Shown one piece after another: positions 46,649 to 57,200 of a stretch of 64,000 bases of DNA. The translations under genes and the position numbers were made by a program. Under the pieces are notes generated by a model. That model saw only the letters and a program-made list of their open reading frames with translations. It ran no database searches and was not told the origin of the DNA. The DNA comes from Cyrtodaria siliqua (lineage: Eukaryota > Mollusca > Bivalvia > Adapedonta > Hiatellidae), in NCBI GenBank assembly GCA_037043455.1, contig JAWPHD010001288.1, forward strand, positions 1 through 64,000. Direction: 5' to 3'. The first letter of the stretch is position 1, and every line of letters begins with the position of its first letter.

Positions 46649-48709
46649 ACAAGAGGGCCATGATGGCCCTATATCGCTCACCTGAGTAAATCTGAACCAA
46701 TACAAAAGGGCCAAGATGGCCGGCCCTAAAGCGATCACCTGAGTACTGGCACATTATCAAACTTCTGGTTAAGATTGTTCAAGAAATGTGGGCTCTGTTG
46801 TGTATAACAACATTGATATAGACGGTTTAAGACCCTGACAAAGTTTGGTAAAGATCAAATACAAAATGAAGGTGCTAGAGAGTAACACCTTGGGCAGAGC
46901 CAAATGTGACCCCAGGGCTACATGTAATATATGAGAGCTGTGTGCTTTGTGGTTTTAGAGAAGAAGATTTTTTAAGTTTTTCCCTATACAAGTCTATGTA
47001 AAACGTGACCCCTGGGGCGGGGCCAAATGTGAACCCAGGGTCACCATTTGAACAAACTTGGTAAAGGACCATAACAGTATAGTAAATGCAAAATATTAAA
47101 CCTCTGGCTCTTGTAGTTACAGAGAAGAAGACTTTAATGTAAAACTGTGACCCACGGAGTGGGGTCAAATTTTATCCCAGGGTCACCATTTGAACAAACT
47201 TGGTAGAGGACCATAAGCTTATAGCAAATGCAAAATATTAAACCTCTGGCCCTTGCAGTTCCAGAGAAGAAGATCTTTTTCAGTTTTTCGCTATACAAGC
47301 CTATGTAAAACTGTGACCCCCGGGGCGGGGCCAAATGTAACCCCTGGGTCACCACATTTGAACCAAATTGGTAGAGGACCATGAGCTTATAGCAAATGCA
47401 AAATATTAAACCTCTGGCTCTTGCAGTTTCAGAGAAGAAGATTTTTTAAGTTTTTCCCTATACATGTCTATGTAAAACATGTGACTCTTGGGGCGGGGCC
47501 AAATGTAATGTGACCCAAGGGTCACCATTTGAACAAACTTGGTAAAGGACCATAAGCTTATAGTAAATGCAAAATATCAAACCTCTGGCTCTTGTAGTTT
47601 CCAAGAAGTTTTTTAATTTTTTTTCCTATATAAGTCTATGTAAAACTGTGACCTCCGGGGCGAGGACAAATTTGACCCCAGGGTCACCATTTGAACAAAT
47701 TAAGTAGAGGACCATAAGCTGATGCTACATGTAATACATGAGAGCTCCGTGCCATGTGGTTCCAGAGAAGAAGAATTTTTTTCAGTTTTTCCCTATACAA
47801 GCCTATGTAAAACTGTGACCCCCGGGGCAGGACCAAGTATGAGCCCTGGGTCACCATTTGAACAAACTTGGTAGAGGACCATAAGCTTATAGTAAATGCA
47901 AAATATTAAACCTCTGGCTCTTGCAGTTTCAGAGAAGAAGATTTTTTAAGTTTTTCCCTATACATGTCTATGTAAAACATGTGACCCTTAGGGCGGGGCC
48001 AAATGTGACCCGAGGGTCACCATTTGAACAAAATTGGTAAAGGACCATAAGCTTATAGTAAATGCAAAATATCAAACCTCTGGCTCTTGTAGTTTCCGAG
48101 AAGAAGATTTCCCCCCCCCCCCTATATATTAAGTCTATGTAAAACTGTGACCCCCGGGGAGGGGACAAATTTGACCCCAGGATCACCATTTGAACAAACT
48201 TAGTAAAGGACCATAAGCTGATGCTACATGTAATACATGAGACCTCTGTGCCTTGTGGTTTCAGAGAAGAAGATTTTTTAAAGTTTTTTTCCTATATGTC
48301 TATATGAAAAACAGGCAAAATCTCAATATACAAACTTTGGACCCCTGGGGCATTGCCATTTTTGACCCCAGGGACTTCATTTGAACAAACTTGATAGTCT
48401 AGGCATTGGTGATCATTTTAAAAGAAAAACTGTTGAAATCTGTCCAGCGGTTCTTGAGAAGAAGATTTTTTAAGGTTTCGACCATATATGGTAATGGCGG
48501 CCATCTTGGAAGTCGCGCTGACCTAATTTTAACAAATCTAAAAAGCATTCATCTAAGGATCATCCACGTGAAGTTTGGTCAAAATTGGCCACGCGGTTTC
48601 TGAGGAGAAGTCGTTTGAAGCAAAAGTTAATGACGACGACGGACGGACGACGGACGAAGAGTGATCCCAATAGCTCACCTTTGAGCCTTCGGCTCAGGTG
48701 AGCTAAAAA
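46649..48709 (+). mobile_element. Family-C pearl-like element, complete
   Basis: 5' ACAAGAGGGCCATGATGG then 'ccctatatcgctcacctgag'. About nine core units contain 'gacccccggggcgggg', 'gtcaccatttgaacaaac' and 'agagaagaagattttt'. The 3' part has a 'gacgacggacggacgacgg' microsatellite, hairpin with CTCACCTTTGAGCC and GGCTCAGGTGAG around TTC, then CTAAAAAC. A C12 run sits at 48111-48122. No protein. Confidence 0.75.
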
Positions 48710-48819
48710 CAGCAAACATGTGCTTCATAATTATTATAAAGACCATCCATGGACCTAAAAGATGCTTAGTTGATTTCTTTCTGATTTACACATGGACATT
48801 CATGCGAAACTGAGGACTG

Positions 48820-51482
48820 CGCCCTACAAGTTTTTACTATATAACTCTATGTAAACAAAGATGGCCTTTGGCAGCCATGTTTAACGTCGAATCAAAATAA
48901 TGTTCAACTCGGATCAACATCATGTCATGCTGATCATTTTAGAAAAAGTCCCATATCAATATCACTTACAGTTTTCAAGAAGTAGTCGATACAAACTTAT
49001 TTTTTAAACAAGAGGTCAATGACCTTGAAGCTCTACTGATTGATTTTGATTTCAGGAAGTAGTCGCTACAGACTTGTTTTTTGAAAATCTATTTTTAGCC
49101 GTGGCGGCCATCTTGAATTTCCGGCCGACCTGAAATTTTGCTAAGATCAATAAGACATTAAGAGCAACATTCCTGTGAAGTTTCATGAAAATCCGTCGGG
49201 TAGTTTCAAAGAAGTAGTCGCTACAAGTTTTCATTATATAACTCTATGTAAACAAAGCAGCCATGTTTAAGGTCAAATCAAAACGATTTTCGACAAGGAC
49301 CAACATCATGTCATACTGATCATTTTAGAAAAAGTCCCATATCAATATCTCTTATTGTTTTGAAGAAGTAGTCGCTACAAACTTATTTATTTTAAATCTA
49401 TTTTTAGCTGTGGCGGCCATCTTGAATTTCCGGCCGACCTGAAATTTTTCTAGGATCAACTAGACATCAAGAGCAACATTCCTGTGAAGTTTCATGAACA
49501 TCCGTCAAGTAGTTTCAGAGGAGTAGTCGCTACAAGTTTTTACTATATAACTCTATGTAACCAAAGATGGCCACTGGCAGCCATGTTTAACGTCGAATCA
49601 AAATAATTTTCCACAAGGATCTAGATCATGTCATGCTGATCATTTTAGAAAAAGTCCCATATCAATATCACTTATAGTTTTCAAGAAGTAGTCGCTACAA
49701 ACTTATTTTTTAAAAATCTATTTTTAGCTGTGACGGCCATCTTGAATTTCCGGCCAACCTGAAATTTTGATAGGATCAATTAGACATCAAGAGCAACATT
49801 CCTGTAAAGTTTCATGACAATCCGCCAAGTAGTTTCAGAGGAGTAGTCGCTACAAGTTTTTACTATATAACTCTATGTAAACAAAGATGGCCGCTGGCAG
49901 CCATGTTTAACGTTGAATCAAAACGATTTTTGACTAGGATCAACATCATGTTATGCTGATCATTTTAGAAAAAGTCCCATATCAATATCACTTATAGTTT
50001 TCAAGAAGTAGTCGCTACAAACTTATTTTTTAAAAATCTATTTTTAGCTGTGACGGCCATCTTGAATTTCCGGCCGACCTGAAATTTTTCTAGGATCAAT
50101 TAGACATCAAGAGCAACATTCCTGTAAAGTTTCATGACAATCCGCCAAGTAGTTTCAGAGAAGTAGTCGCTACAAGTTTTTACTATATAACTCTATGTAA
50201 ACAAAGATGGCCGCTGGCAGCCATGTTTAACGTTGAATCAAAACGATTTTTGACTAGGATCAACATCATGTCATGCTGATCATTTTAGAAAAAGTCCCAT
50301 ATCAATATCACTTATAGTTTTCAAGAAGAAGTCGCTACAAACTTGTATTTTAAAACTCTATTTTTAGCTTTGGCGGCCATCTTGAATTTCACATCAACAT
50401 GAATTTTTGCTAGGATCAACTAGACTTTATGGGCAACATTTCTGTAAAGTTTCATGAATATCCATCCAGTAGTTTCAGCTGTGAAGTCGCTACAAATAAA
50501 AGTTTACGGACAGACGGACAGACAGACGGACAGACAGACGGACGACGGACGCCGCACCACGGCATAAGCTCTGCTGATCTCTGATCAGTAGAGCTAAAAA
50601 CTATTTTTAGCTGTGGCGGCCATCTTGAATTTCTGGCTGATCTGAAATTTTGCTAGGATCAATTGGACATCAAGAGCAATATTCCTGTAAAGTTTCATGA
50701 AAATCCGCCAAGTAGTTTCAGAGGAGTAGTCGCTACAAGTTTTTACTATATAACTCTATGTGAACAAAAATGGCCGGCAGCCATGTTTAACGTCGAATCA
50801 AAACGGTTTTTGACATGGACCAACATCATGTCATGCTGATCATTTTAGAAAAAGTCCCATATCAATATCACTTAGAGTTTTCAAGAAGTAGTCGCTACAA
50901 ACTTGTATTTTAAAAGTCTATTTTTAGCTTTGGTGGCCATCTTGGATTTCACATCAACATAAATTTTTGCTAGGATCAACTTGACTTTATGGGCAACATT
51001 TCTGTAAAGTTTCATGAATATCCATCCAGTAGTTTCAGAGGAGTAGTCGCTACAATTAAAAGTTTACGGACAGACGGACGGAAGATGGACGCCGCACCAC
51101 GGCATAAGCTCTGCTGATCTCTGATCAGTCGAGCTAAAGATGGCCTCTGGCAGCCATGTTTAACGTTGAATCAAAATGATTTTCGACAAGGACCAACATC
51201 ATGTCATGCTGATCATTTTAGAAAAATTCCCATATCAATATCACTTAAGAGTTTTCAAGAAGTAGTCGCTACAAACTTGTTTTTTAAAAATCTATTTTTA
51301 GATTTGGTGGCCATGTTGGATTTCACATCAACATGAATTTTTGCTAGGATCAACTAGACTTCATGGGCAACATTTTTGTAAAGTTTCATGAAAATCCATT
51401 CAGTAGTTTCAGAGTAGTCGCTACAAAAAAAAGTTGACGGACACCACACCACGGCATAAGCTCTGCTGATCTCTGATCAGTA
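48820..51482 (+). mobile_element. Head-to-tail block of family-A elements with three 3' ends
   Basis: A partial unit (48820-49005) precedes a 5' start ACAAGAGGTCAATGACC at 49008. Core units follow with an exact 320-bp period ('agtttcagag' at 49511, 49831 and 50151). 3' ends with the 'cggcataagctctgctg' hairpin occur at about 50600, 51138 and 51482, separated by one to two units and no new 5' start. The last is cut within the hairpin ('gatcagtactgg'). Confidence 0.75.
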
Positions 51483-51736
51483 CTGGCTGTATACCAGATA
51501 TCGTCATTTTTATGTTGGTTCTTCAATATATCTAAATCAAATCCAGTCATCTCATAAATATTTTTGCTGGTAGAGAAGCTTACCCCTTTGCCGTAAATAT
51601 TCTGTGTTTACATTGTTTCTATTCTCGGTAACAGGTGTCACGTGACCGTTACTAAATGTAGACTGAAATGAGTTGGTGGTCTGAGCTGAATGTAGCAGTT
51701 ATCATCATTTTCCTTTTAATACTGAATAACCCATAT
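51483..51736. other. Short unique spacer
   Basis: Nothing recognised. Confidence 0.4.
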
Positions 51737-51784
51737 TTCTTCTTCTTCTTCTTCTTCTTCTTCTTCTTCTTCTTCTTCTTCTTC
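51737..51784. repeat. (CTT)n microsatellite, tail of the LINE
   Basis: About 16 CTT repeats, that is (GAA)n on the strand of the retrotransposon remnant. It lies about 80 bp past its stop codon and probably is its 3' terminal simple repeat. Confidence 0.7.
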
Positions 51785-51866
51785 CAGGTAAAGAGCTGGG
51801 ATCTTCATAGATCGTAATTACCTCTGCGTGACTAGGTATGCTGATGGCGCACAGCTAGTCCAAAAA

Positions 51867-52945
51867 CTATCTACAGTTAAAATTGGTAAAATTATTTACA
51901 CTGTTGAATTCTTCCAGTGAGGGCGAGGATACCACTGTAGACGGGAGTGTGTTCCAATCTCTCACCGTTCTTGGGAAGAATGAATTGTAGTAGACCTTGT
52001 CTGTTATTCTCTCCTGGAAGAATCGGTGCTGTCCTCTTGTACGGGTGTCAATGGCGTACAAGTACTTCTCCAAGGGGATGTCAACTGTACCGTGCTGTAT
52101 TCTGTATAGCATGGATAGTCGGTTATGTCTTCGTCTGGTCTCTAGCGATTCCCAGTTGAGGTCTTTCAGCATATAAGTGACACATCCTTGGGATTTGCTG
52201 GAGTAGTCATTGAAGACATAGAGGGCGGCACGGCGTTTGACCTGCTCTAGTGCTTTGATAGTGGTCTGGTGGTATGGGTCCCAGACAGTGGAGGCGTATT
52301 CCAGTGTTGGTCTAACCATAGCGGTGTACGAGGCTGTTTGACCGGAGGCGTGCATTCCTTTCAGTTCCTTCTCAGGAAGCCAATAGTTTGGTTGCCTTTA
52401 CCAATTGTGTTCTGGATATGCCGGTCCCATGAGAGGTTGTTGCTGATGGTGACTCCAAAGTATTTGCTGGACTCCTCTACGTCCAGTGTGTGGCCATGGA
52501 GTTGGTAATTGGACTGTATGGCCTTCTTTTTGTTGTTGGACATGATCCTCAGTACTGTGCATTTACTGGGGTTAAAACTCATCTGCCAAGTTTCTTCCCA
52601 GGTTTCTAAGGCGGTGAGGTCCCTTTGGAGTAGCTGGCTGTCGGTTGAGTTCTCAATAACTTTGTAAAGATGGCTGTCGTCTGCAAATAATTTAGTCTGG
52701 GAGCATCTGATAGATTCTGGTAGGTCATTGATGAAGGTAAGAAACAACAGAGGTCCGAGCACTGTTCCCTGAGGGACTCCCGACATTACATCTGCTGTCT
52801 CCGACCTCGTACCATCTAAGACAACTTGTTGTGTTCTGTGGCTAAGGAAGGAATGGATCCATTTATTGGTACTGCCTCTCACTCTGTAGTGGTCCAGTTT
52901 GTGGAGGAGTCTTATGTGTGGGACTTTGTCCCAATATTTGGGATG
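51867..52945 (-). pseudogene. Non-LTR retrotransposon reverse transcriptase, 5'-truncated and frameshifted
   Basis: Read on the minus strand from about 52945, the remnant starts within the RT fingers (DKVPH, LLHKLDHYRVRG). It continues through SGVPQGTVLGPLLF, the catalytic LFADDSHLY, FNPSKCTVLRI and YFGVTISNNLSW, the usual order of LINE RT blocks 3-7. Near 52361 the frame is lost by one base: the first part ends FLRRN-stop, and the next frame resumes at once with the thumb/C-terminal region (VRPTLEYASTVWDPY, RRHNRLSMLYRIQHG, SFFPRTVRDWNTLP), ending at 51867. Endonuclease and the 5' RT half are absent, typical of incomplete reverse transcription. The C-terminal motifs fit the jockey/CR1/L2-like lineages; the clade is not resolved. 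It cannot make active enzyme. Confidence 0.85.
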
Positions 52946-53562
52946 ATGATAACTTGTGTAGTAATAAATACACCATTGCATATGAATACACAAAAACAAT
53001 TGGACGAAAAAGGTTATATCTACAATTTAAAATGATTTTTCCACTGTACCCATCAAGTGTAATTTACTTCACTTCGACATTCATAATTTAAAGGGAAATA
53101 ACTGTTTGCAAATTTAAATTGATTGACCTGTGCTCGTTGTCTCCCCTGGCTGAGAATGTTTAGCACATGTGAAATTGATTCAATGGTTCGACGTAAAGGG
53201 TCAGATATTTTAAAAGGAAATCTTCCTGCGCATGTGCATTAGCGCGTGATTCCCCCGATTGTGTTTGGTTTATACCAGTATTTATATTGGTAAACAGGTT
53301 TGTTTGAAAGTGTATGTTAACATTTCTAAAATATTTTTTGCTCTCCAGTCGTCTGAAGATAGTGTGCAGTGATTTGCAGTGATTTGTAAAGAGGGGTTGA
53401 AAAAAAATCACAATATTGAGTGTTTTATTGATAATGACGAAATCTGGTGAATGACGATAACTGGTAAACAACCAGGAGAGCTAAAAATGAGACTTAACGT
53501 CGACCCCTGCCTTTTTCGTTCATTTGTACAAAATTATGCAAGTACCAAATTCAACAAAAATT
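52946..53562. other. Gene-free spacer
   Basis: AT-rich; no recognised content. Confidence 0.4.
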
Positions 53563-53745
53563 CTACCTATTGCGAGACAATTTAGCTTTCGTTCCTCTTC
53601 TTCTTTCTATTTCGTTTTCGTCAAATTTCATTTCCATGAATTCCACTTTTTTACAAAGTTCGTTGATGTCTGGCTCACTTTTCACTTCTTCCATTTTTTT
53701 CGTGTGGTTTGCACCATTAGACATATTGCTCAGATCGTCAGCCAT
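53563..53745 (-). CDS. Small hydrophilic ORF, possible first exon of a divergent gene
   Basis: A 60-codon frame starting ATG at 53745 (minus strand) and reading MADDLSNMSNGANHTKK, then a charged segment with EIERRRGTKAKLSRNR. It is rich in Glu, Lys and Arg, with no signal peptide or membrane segment. The stop lies inside an AG|GTAGAA sequence (exon edge at 53567), so it could equally be a first exon continuing through a splice donor. Its start is 346 bp from the espin ATG, head to head. I do not recognise the family. Confidence 0.35.
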   Translation of the reverse strand: MADDLSNMSNGANHTKKMEEVKSEPDINELCKKVEFMEMKFDENEIERRRGTKAKLSRNR

Positions 53746-54090
53746 AGCAAGCAGAACTGTTTCTATTCACGACTTGGTCAACATTTCAGTTTAAATAAGT
53801 GACATTTATTATTAACCGAACTAAACAGGAACAAGTTTCTGATAGATCTAGTCTAGATCATCTGCGACGCTTGCTTTAATTTTATTTTTGCGTTTGGTGC
53901 CCTGTCAATCTGGATTAGGTATACAAAAATTCAGGTGGGCATGGTACCAAGCAATTCCCCGATAGAGTGCGCTGTAAAACATGGATGTCAAAGGTGTAAA
54001 CAAACTTTCACACCCATTGTAAATTATTTGAAGTAGAAGCATTATGTGGTTATTTTACAACAATTTTTGACACTGCAAAAAACAAATAGA
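53746..54090. promoter_or_regulatory. Putative 5' region of espin, possibly a bidirectional promoter
   Basis: The 345 bp between two divergent ATGs. It holds no repeat, in contrast to its surroundings. An in-frame TAG at 54034-54036 bounds the espin frame upstream. No TATA box or other core element was identified with confidence. Confidence 0.3.
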
Positions 54091-54295
54091 ATGGTTGCTT
54101 TTGAAATACTCGAGGCTGCTGAAGACGGCAATCTTCAAGCTCTAGAAGGGTTTGAACGAGGTGTGGTGACAGAAAGCGTTTCGGATGCCTTTGGTTCTAA
54201 TTGCTTACACTATGCGGCTAGGCAGGGTGGGGTTGAGGTTCTCAAATTTCTTGTGCAGGAAAGAGGATTCACAGGAAACGGACGCTCAAATATTG
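54091..54295 (+). CDS. ESPN: Espin exon 1 (residues 1-68 plus one base)
   Basis: It encodes the N-terminal helix pair MVAFEILEAAEDGNLQAL and ankyrin repeat 1 (CLHYAARQGGVEVLKFLV). It ends ATTG|GTAAGA at 54295, phase 1; the split codon completes as Gly with exon 2. Any 5' UTR exon is unresolved. Confidence 0.88.
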
Positions 54296-57200
54296 GTAAG
54301 AGGCTGGAAGCATTAAATAATTATTTTTCTCTCATTCAGTGTTTAGGCTAAATAAAAATTATACCTGAGTTTACTGTAACGTGACCAACCCTTGAAAAAA
54401 AATCTGACTCCTTTATTTTTCTATTGGAAAAAAACAAAAATTTAAAAAATAGAAAAAAATAGATAAATAATGTTCACACGATCATCATGCAATTTTCAAT
54501 TTTGCGGTGCGGTTTTGACAGCGCGTGAATTTTACTGACATGGTGTACAGATTGTATGACCATATACAGGTACAGGTGTACAGATATAAAACAGTCAAAA
54601 GGGCATCTCCCCTGGCTGTTTTGATTGTACAGTTTCAAAAATGCCACCACATGGAAGCGCTCGATGTTATGGCGTGCACTCTCCATAAAGAATCGATTGC
54701 TGAATTGTTTGACAAGTACCACAAACAGGTGACTTAAATGCCAAGAGTTCCTGGCCACCTGTCGTACCGATATAAAATCGGACTCAACCACTGCAAATCC
54801 CGCTAGAGGCAGAGAGGTAGGACACCCACTTCATGTTCATTTTGTCATTTTTTTATCATGCTCATTCGAGGTCTTCTTCATGACACCTCATTTGCAAATG
54901 TGGAAACGTGGCTCCATCGTAAATGGAGTGTCTACAATAGAATTTGCAGCAACTCTGCAGGTTAGAAGTTTCTAGGCCCGTTCTCCATATATTTAATCTA
55001 GATGTAAATGGAGGATGAGCCTGGCATGTTCATCCCTGTTTGGTGCCATATAACCTTTCTTGTGTTGGTGTGCTGTAAAACCCCAATTCAATTCATTGTG
55101 CTGCTGTTGGAGCTGACCCTCTTCCGGACTTGCAGAAAAAAATTAAAACTGTTTTACCACTTTGAAATAATTGCGAGTGTTTGGGAAAAGAGCCAGTTGT
55201 TGCTAGGCCTTTTCAAAAGTTTTGGGAAACAATAAAACATACACAATTTCATATTGTTATCTATTGTAGTTTTTAAAATGCCACATTTTCCCATTCATCA
55301 AAGCCCATCGCCACCTTATATGTATCTTCGCCAAAAAATAATTAAAATAAAATAAAATGCCTACCTTACCTACCCTATTTTTTTCAGCAAGGTATAATTT
55401 TATTTGTCCTTAGCGTTTGTTTTGTCACTTAACATTTTTTATCATGTAATAGATTTTTTTATTCATCAACAGCGATTCGGGTTTTGCTTTAACTTTTATT
55501 TTGAAAAACTACATCAATTTGATTCAAACTTTATTTATTGTCGGATAAGCATTTAACAAAATAACATTAGCTATAATGAGTAGCTATTTAGCGACGTAGA
55601 AAAGATGGCATACTAGCAGCCAGATTTGTTGACAAAAATAAAATATTGTTTGTTTTTTTCCACGGGAAATCTGTGGCAATATGTGCGTTTTATCTTTTTT
55701 GTTGTTTTCACAATTTTTGTTTGTTTTAACAATGCATGTTGTATATTGACTTTGTATTGAGTTTGATATCGCTCTTTCAATACTTTTTTTCATATATTAG
55801 ACAGTTATCATGCCTTTTTTTTTATAAAATGATCAGGCTAGGGAGTTTCCACAATTTTAAGGAAAAAATGCCCTGGGAGATTGTTCTTCTCTGATTTATA
55901 TTTTAATTTTAGCAAACAACATGGATATTTAAATATTTTACATTTGCTATTTGAAGTCACAGCAGCAATGAACATAAAAAAATACATATAACAAAAGTAA
56001 AGAATAAATGTGAAACAAATGCTGTATGACTAGAATGACCTGTACGAAACATTTAACCCAGAAATGAGAAGTAATAAAGCAAAATACGCCCACACTTCAA
56101 AGGTTATTCTGTATGTTTTATTAAGAAATTCAGTACGCCTGGAAAAGTACAGGTACCAGTCTCAGTCTTGAATTAAATTGTTTGTGTCACTAGCCCGAAT
56201 TCTTATATACTCAGTGAAAACCAGTACACTTTCCTTTAGCCTGACTACATAAATTAAAAATATCACTAGCCTGAATTACAGTTTACTAGCCCCGGGCTTT
56301 GGCAATTGGGTTAATTCGAAGACTGCAGTCTTGTCCAAGACGTAATATTTTTCTGGCATCCTTTTTTTTTTTACGGCTAATTGACCGTGATCTTTTAAAT
56401 CTGAATTTGATGCACAAAAAAATTGTCACGAATTTCAGACATTCAAACCACCACATACAGACCTGCAGACTGACAGCATAATACCTTTTCAAATTTTCAT
56501 AAATATTCGTTTCTATTCTAATACCCAAATTTAATAGGCAGACCAGGTAATTAAGATGGACCTACCTAATGTACATTATTAAAATGCAAGGTTAGCAAGT
56601 TAAACTTTGGAGTTGAAAAAAGTATATGAATTCAGGGCCCTTTTACCCTTCTTTGCAGCGGCCTGTATAAGGTCCCTTCCCCAACTAAATTTCTTTTAAA
56701 TCATGCAGTTTTCCCCATATTTTTAAACTTACCTCTGGAAATTTCATTCCCGTTTCACAGATTTTTCCCCCAATTTAGGCCAAAGGGTCCCTTCCCCAAA
56801 ACTGGTAAAAGGGTCCTGGAATTTCTATCGAACGTGACATTAGTGCACACTGTCATGTGCCTTTCTTTAAAATAACCTCTTTTTTTAAAACTATATTGCG
56901 AGGTACTGGTTAAGCACACATCATGTCTGAAATGTTGAATTAATGTCCTACTACTGGTAGCCCTTATCATAATTTTAAATAACAATTCTCCAAATTATGT
57001 TGCTTTTAAATTTCAAGCTTTAATTTCTGCCTAATACACAGTGGGTATGGCTCTCCTGGATATGGAGGCTTTATGTCCTCTCTGAAGGGCATACATATAC
57101 ATTTACTTCCACAGCGCCTTGCTCAGCTATTTTAATAAGGTACTGATGAAGTGGATTTGAAGAATCCGGGACATAACTCCACCAGAAATCAAATTTCATT

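Noticed and set aside
46875..48189. Minus-strand frames in family C (FGPAPGVTF type)
   Set aside because: Periodic with the family-C core; not genes.
54525..54737. 70-codon frame in espin intron 1
   Set aside because: No homology recognised, overlaps a dispersed repeat and lies in an intron; not supported as a gene.
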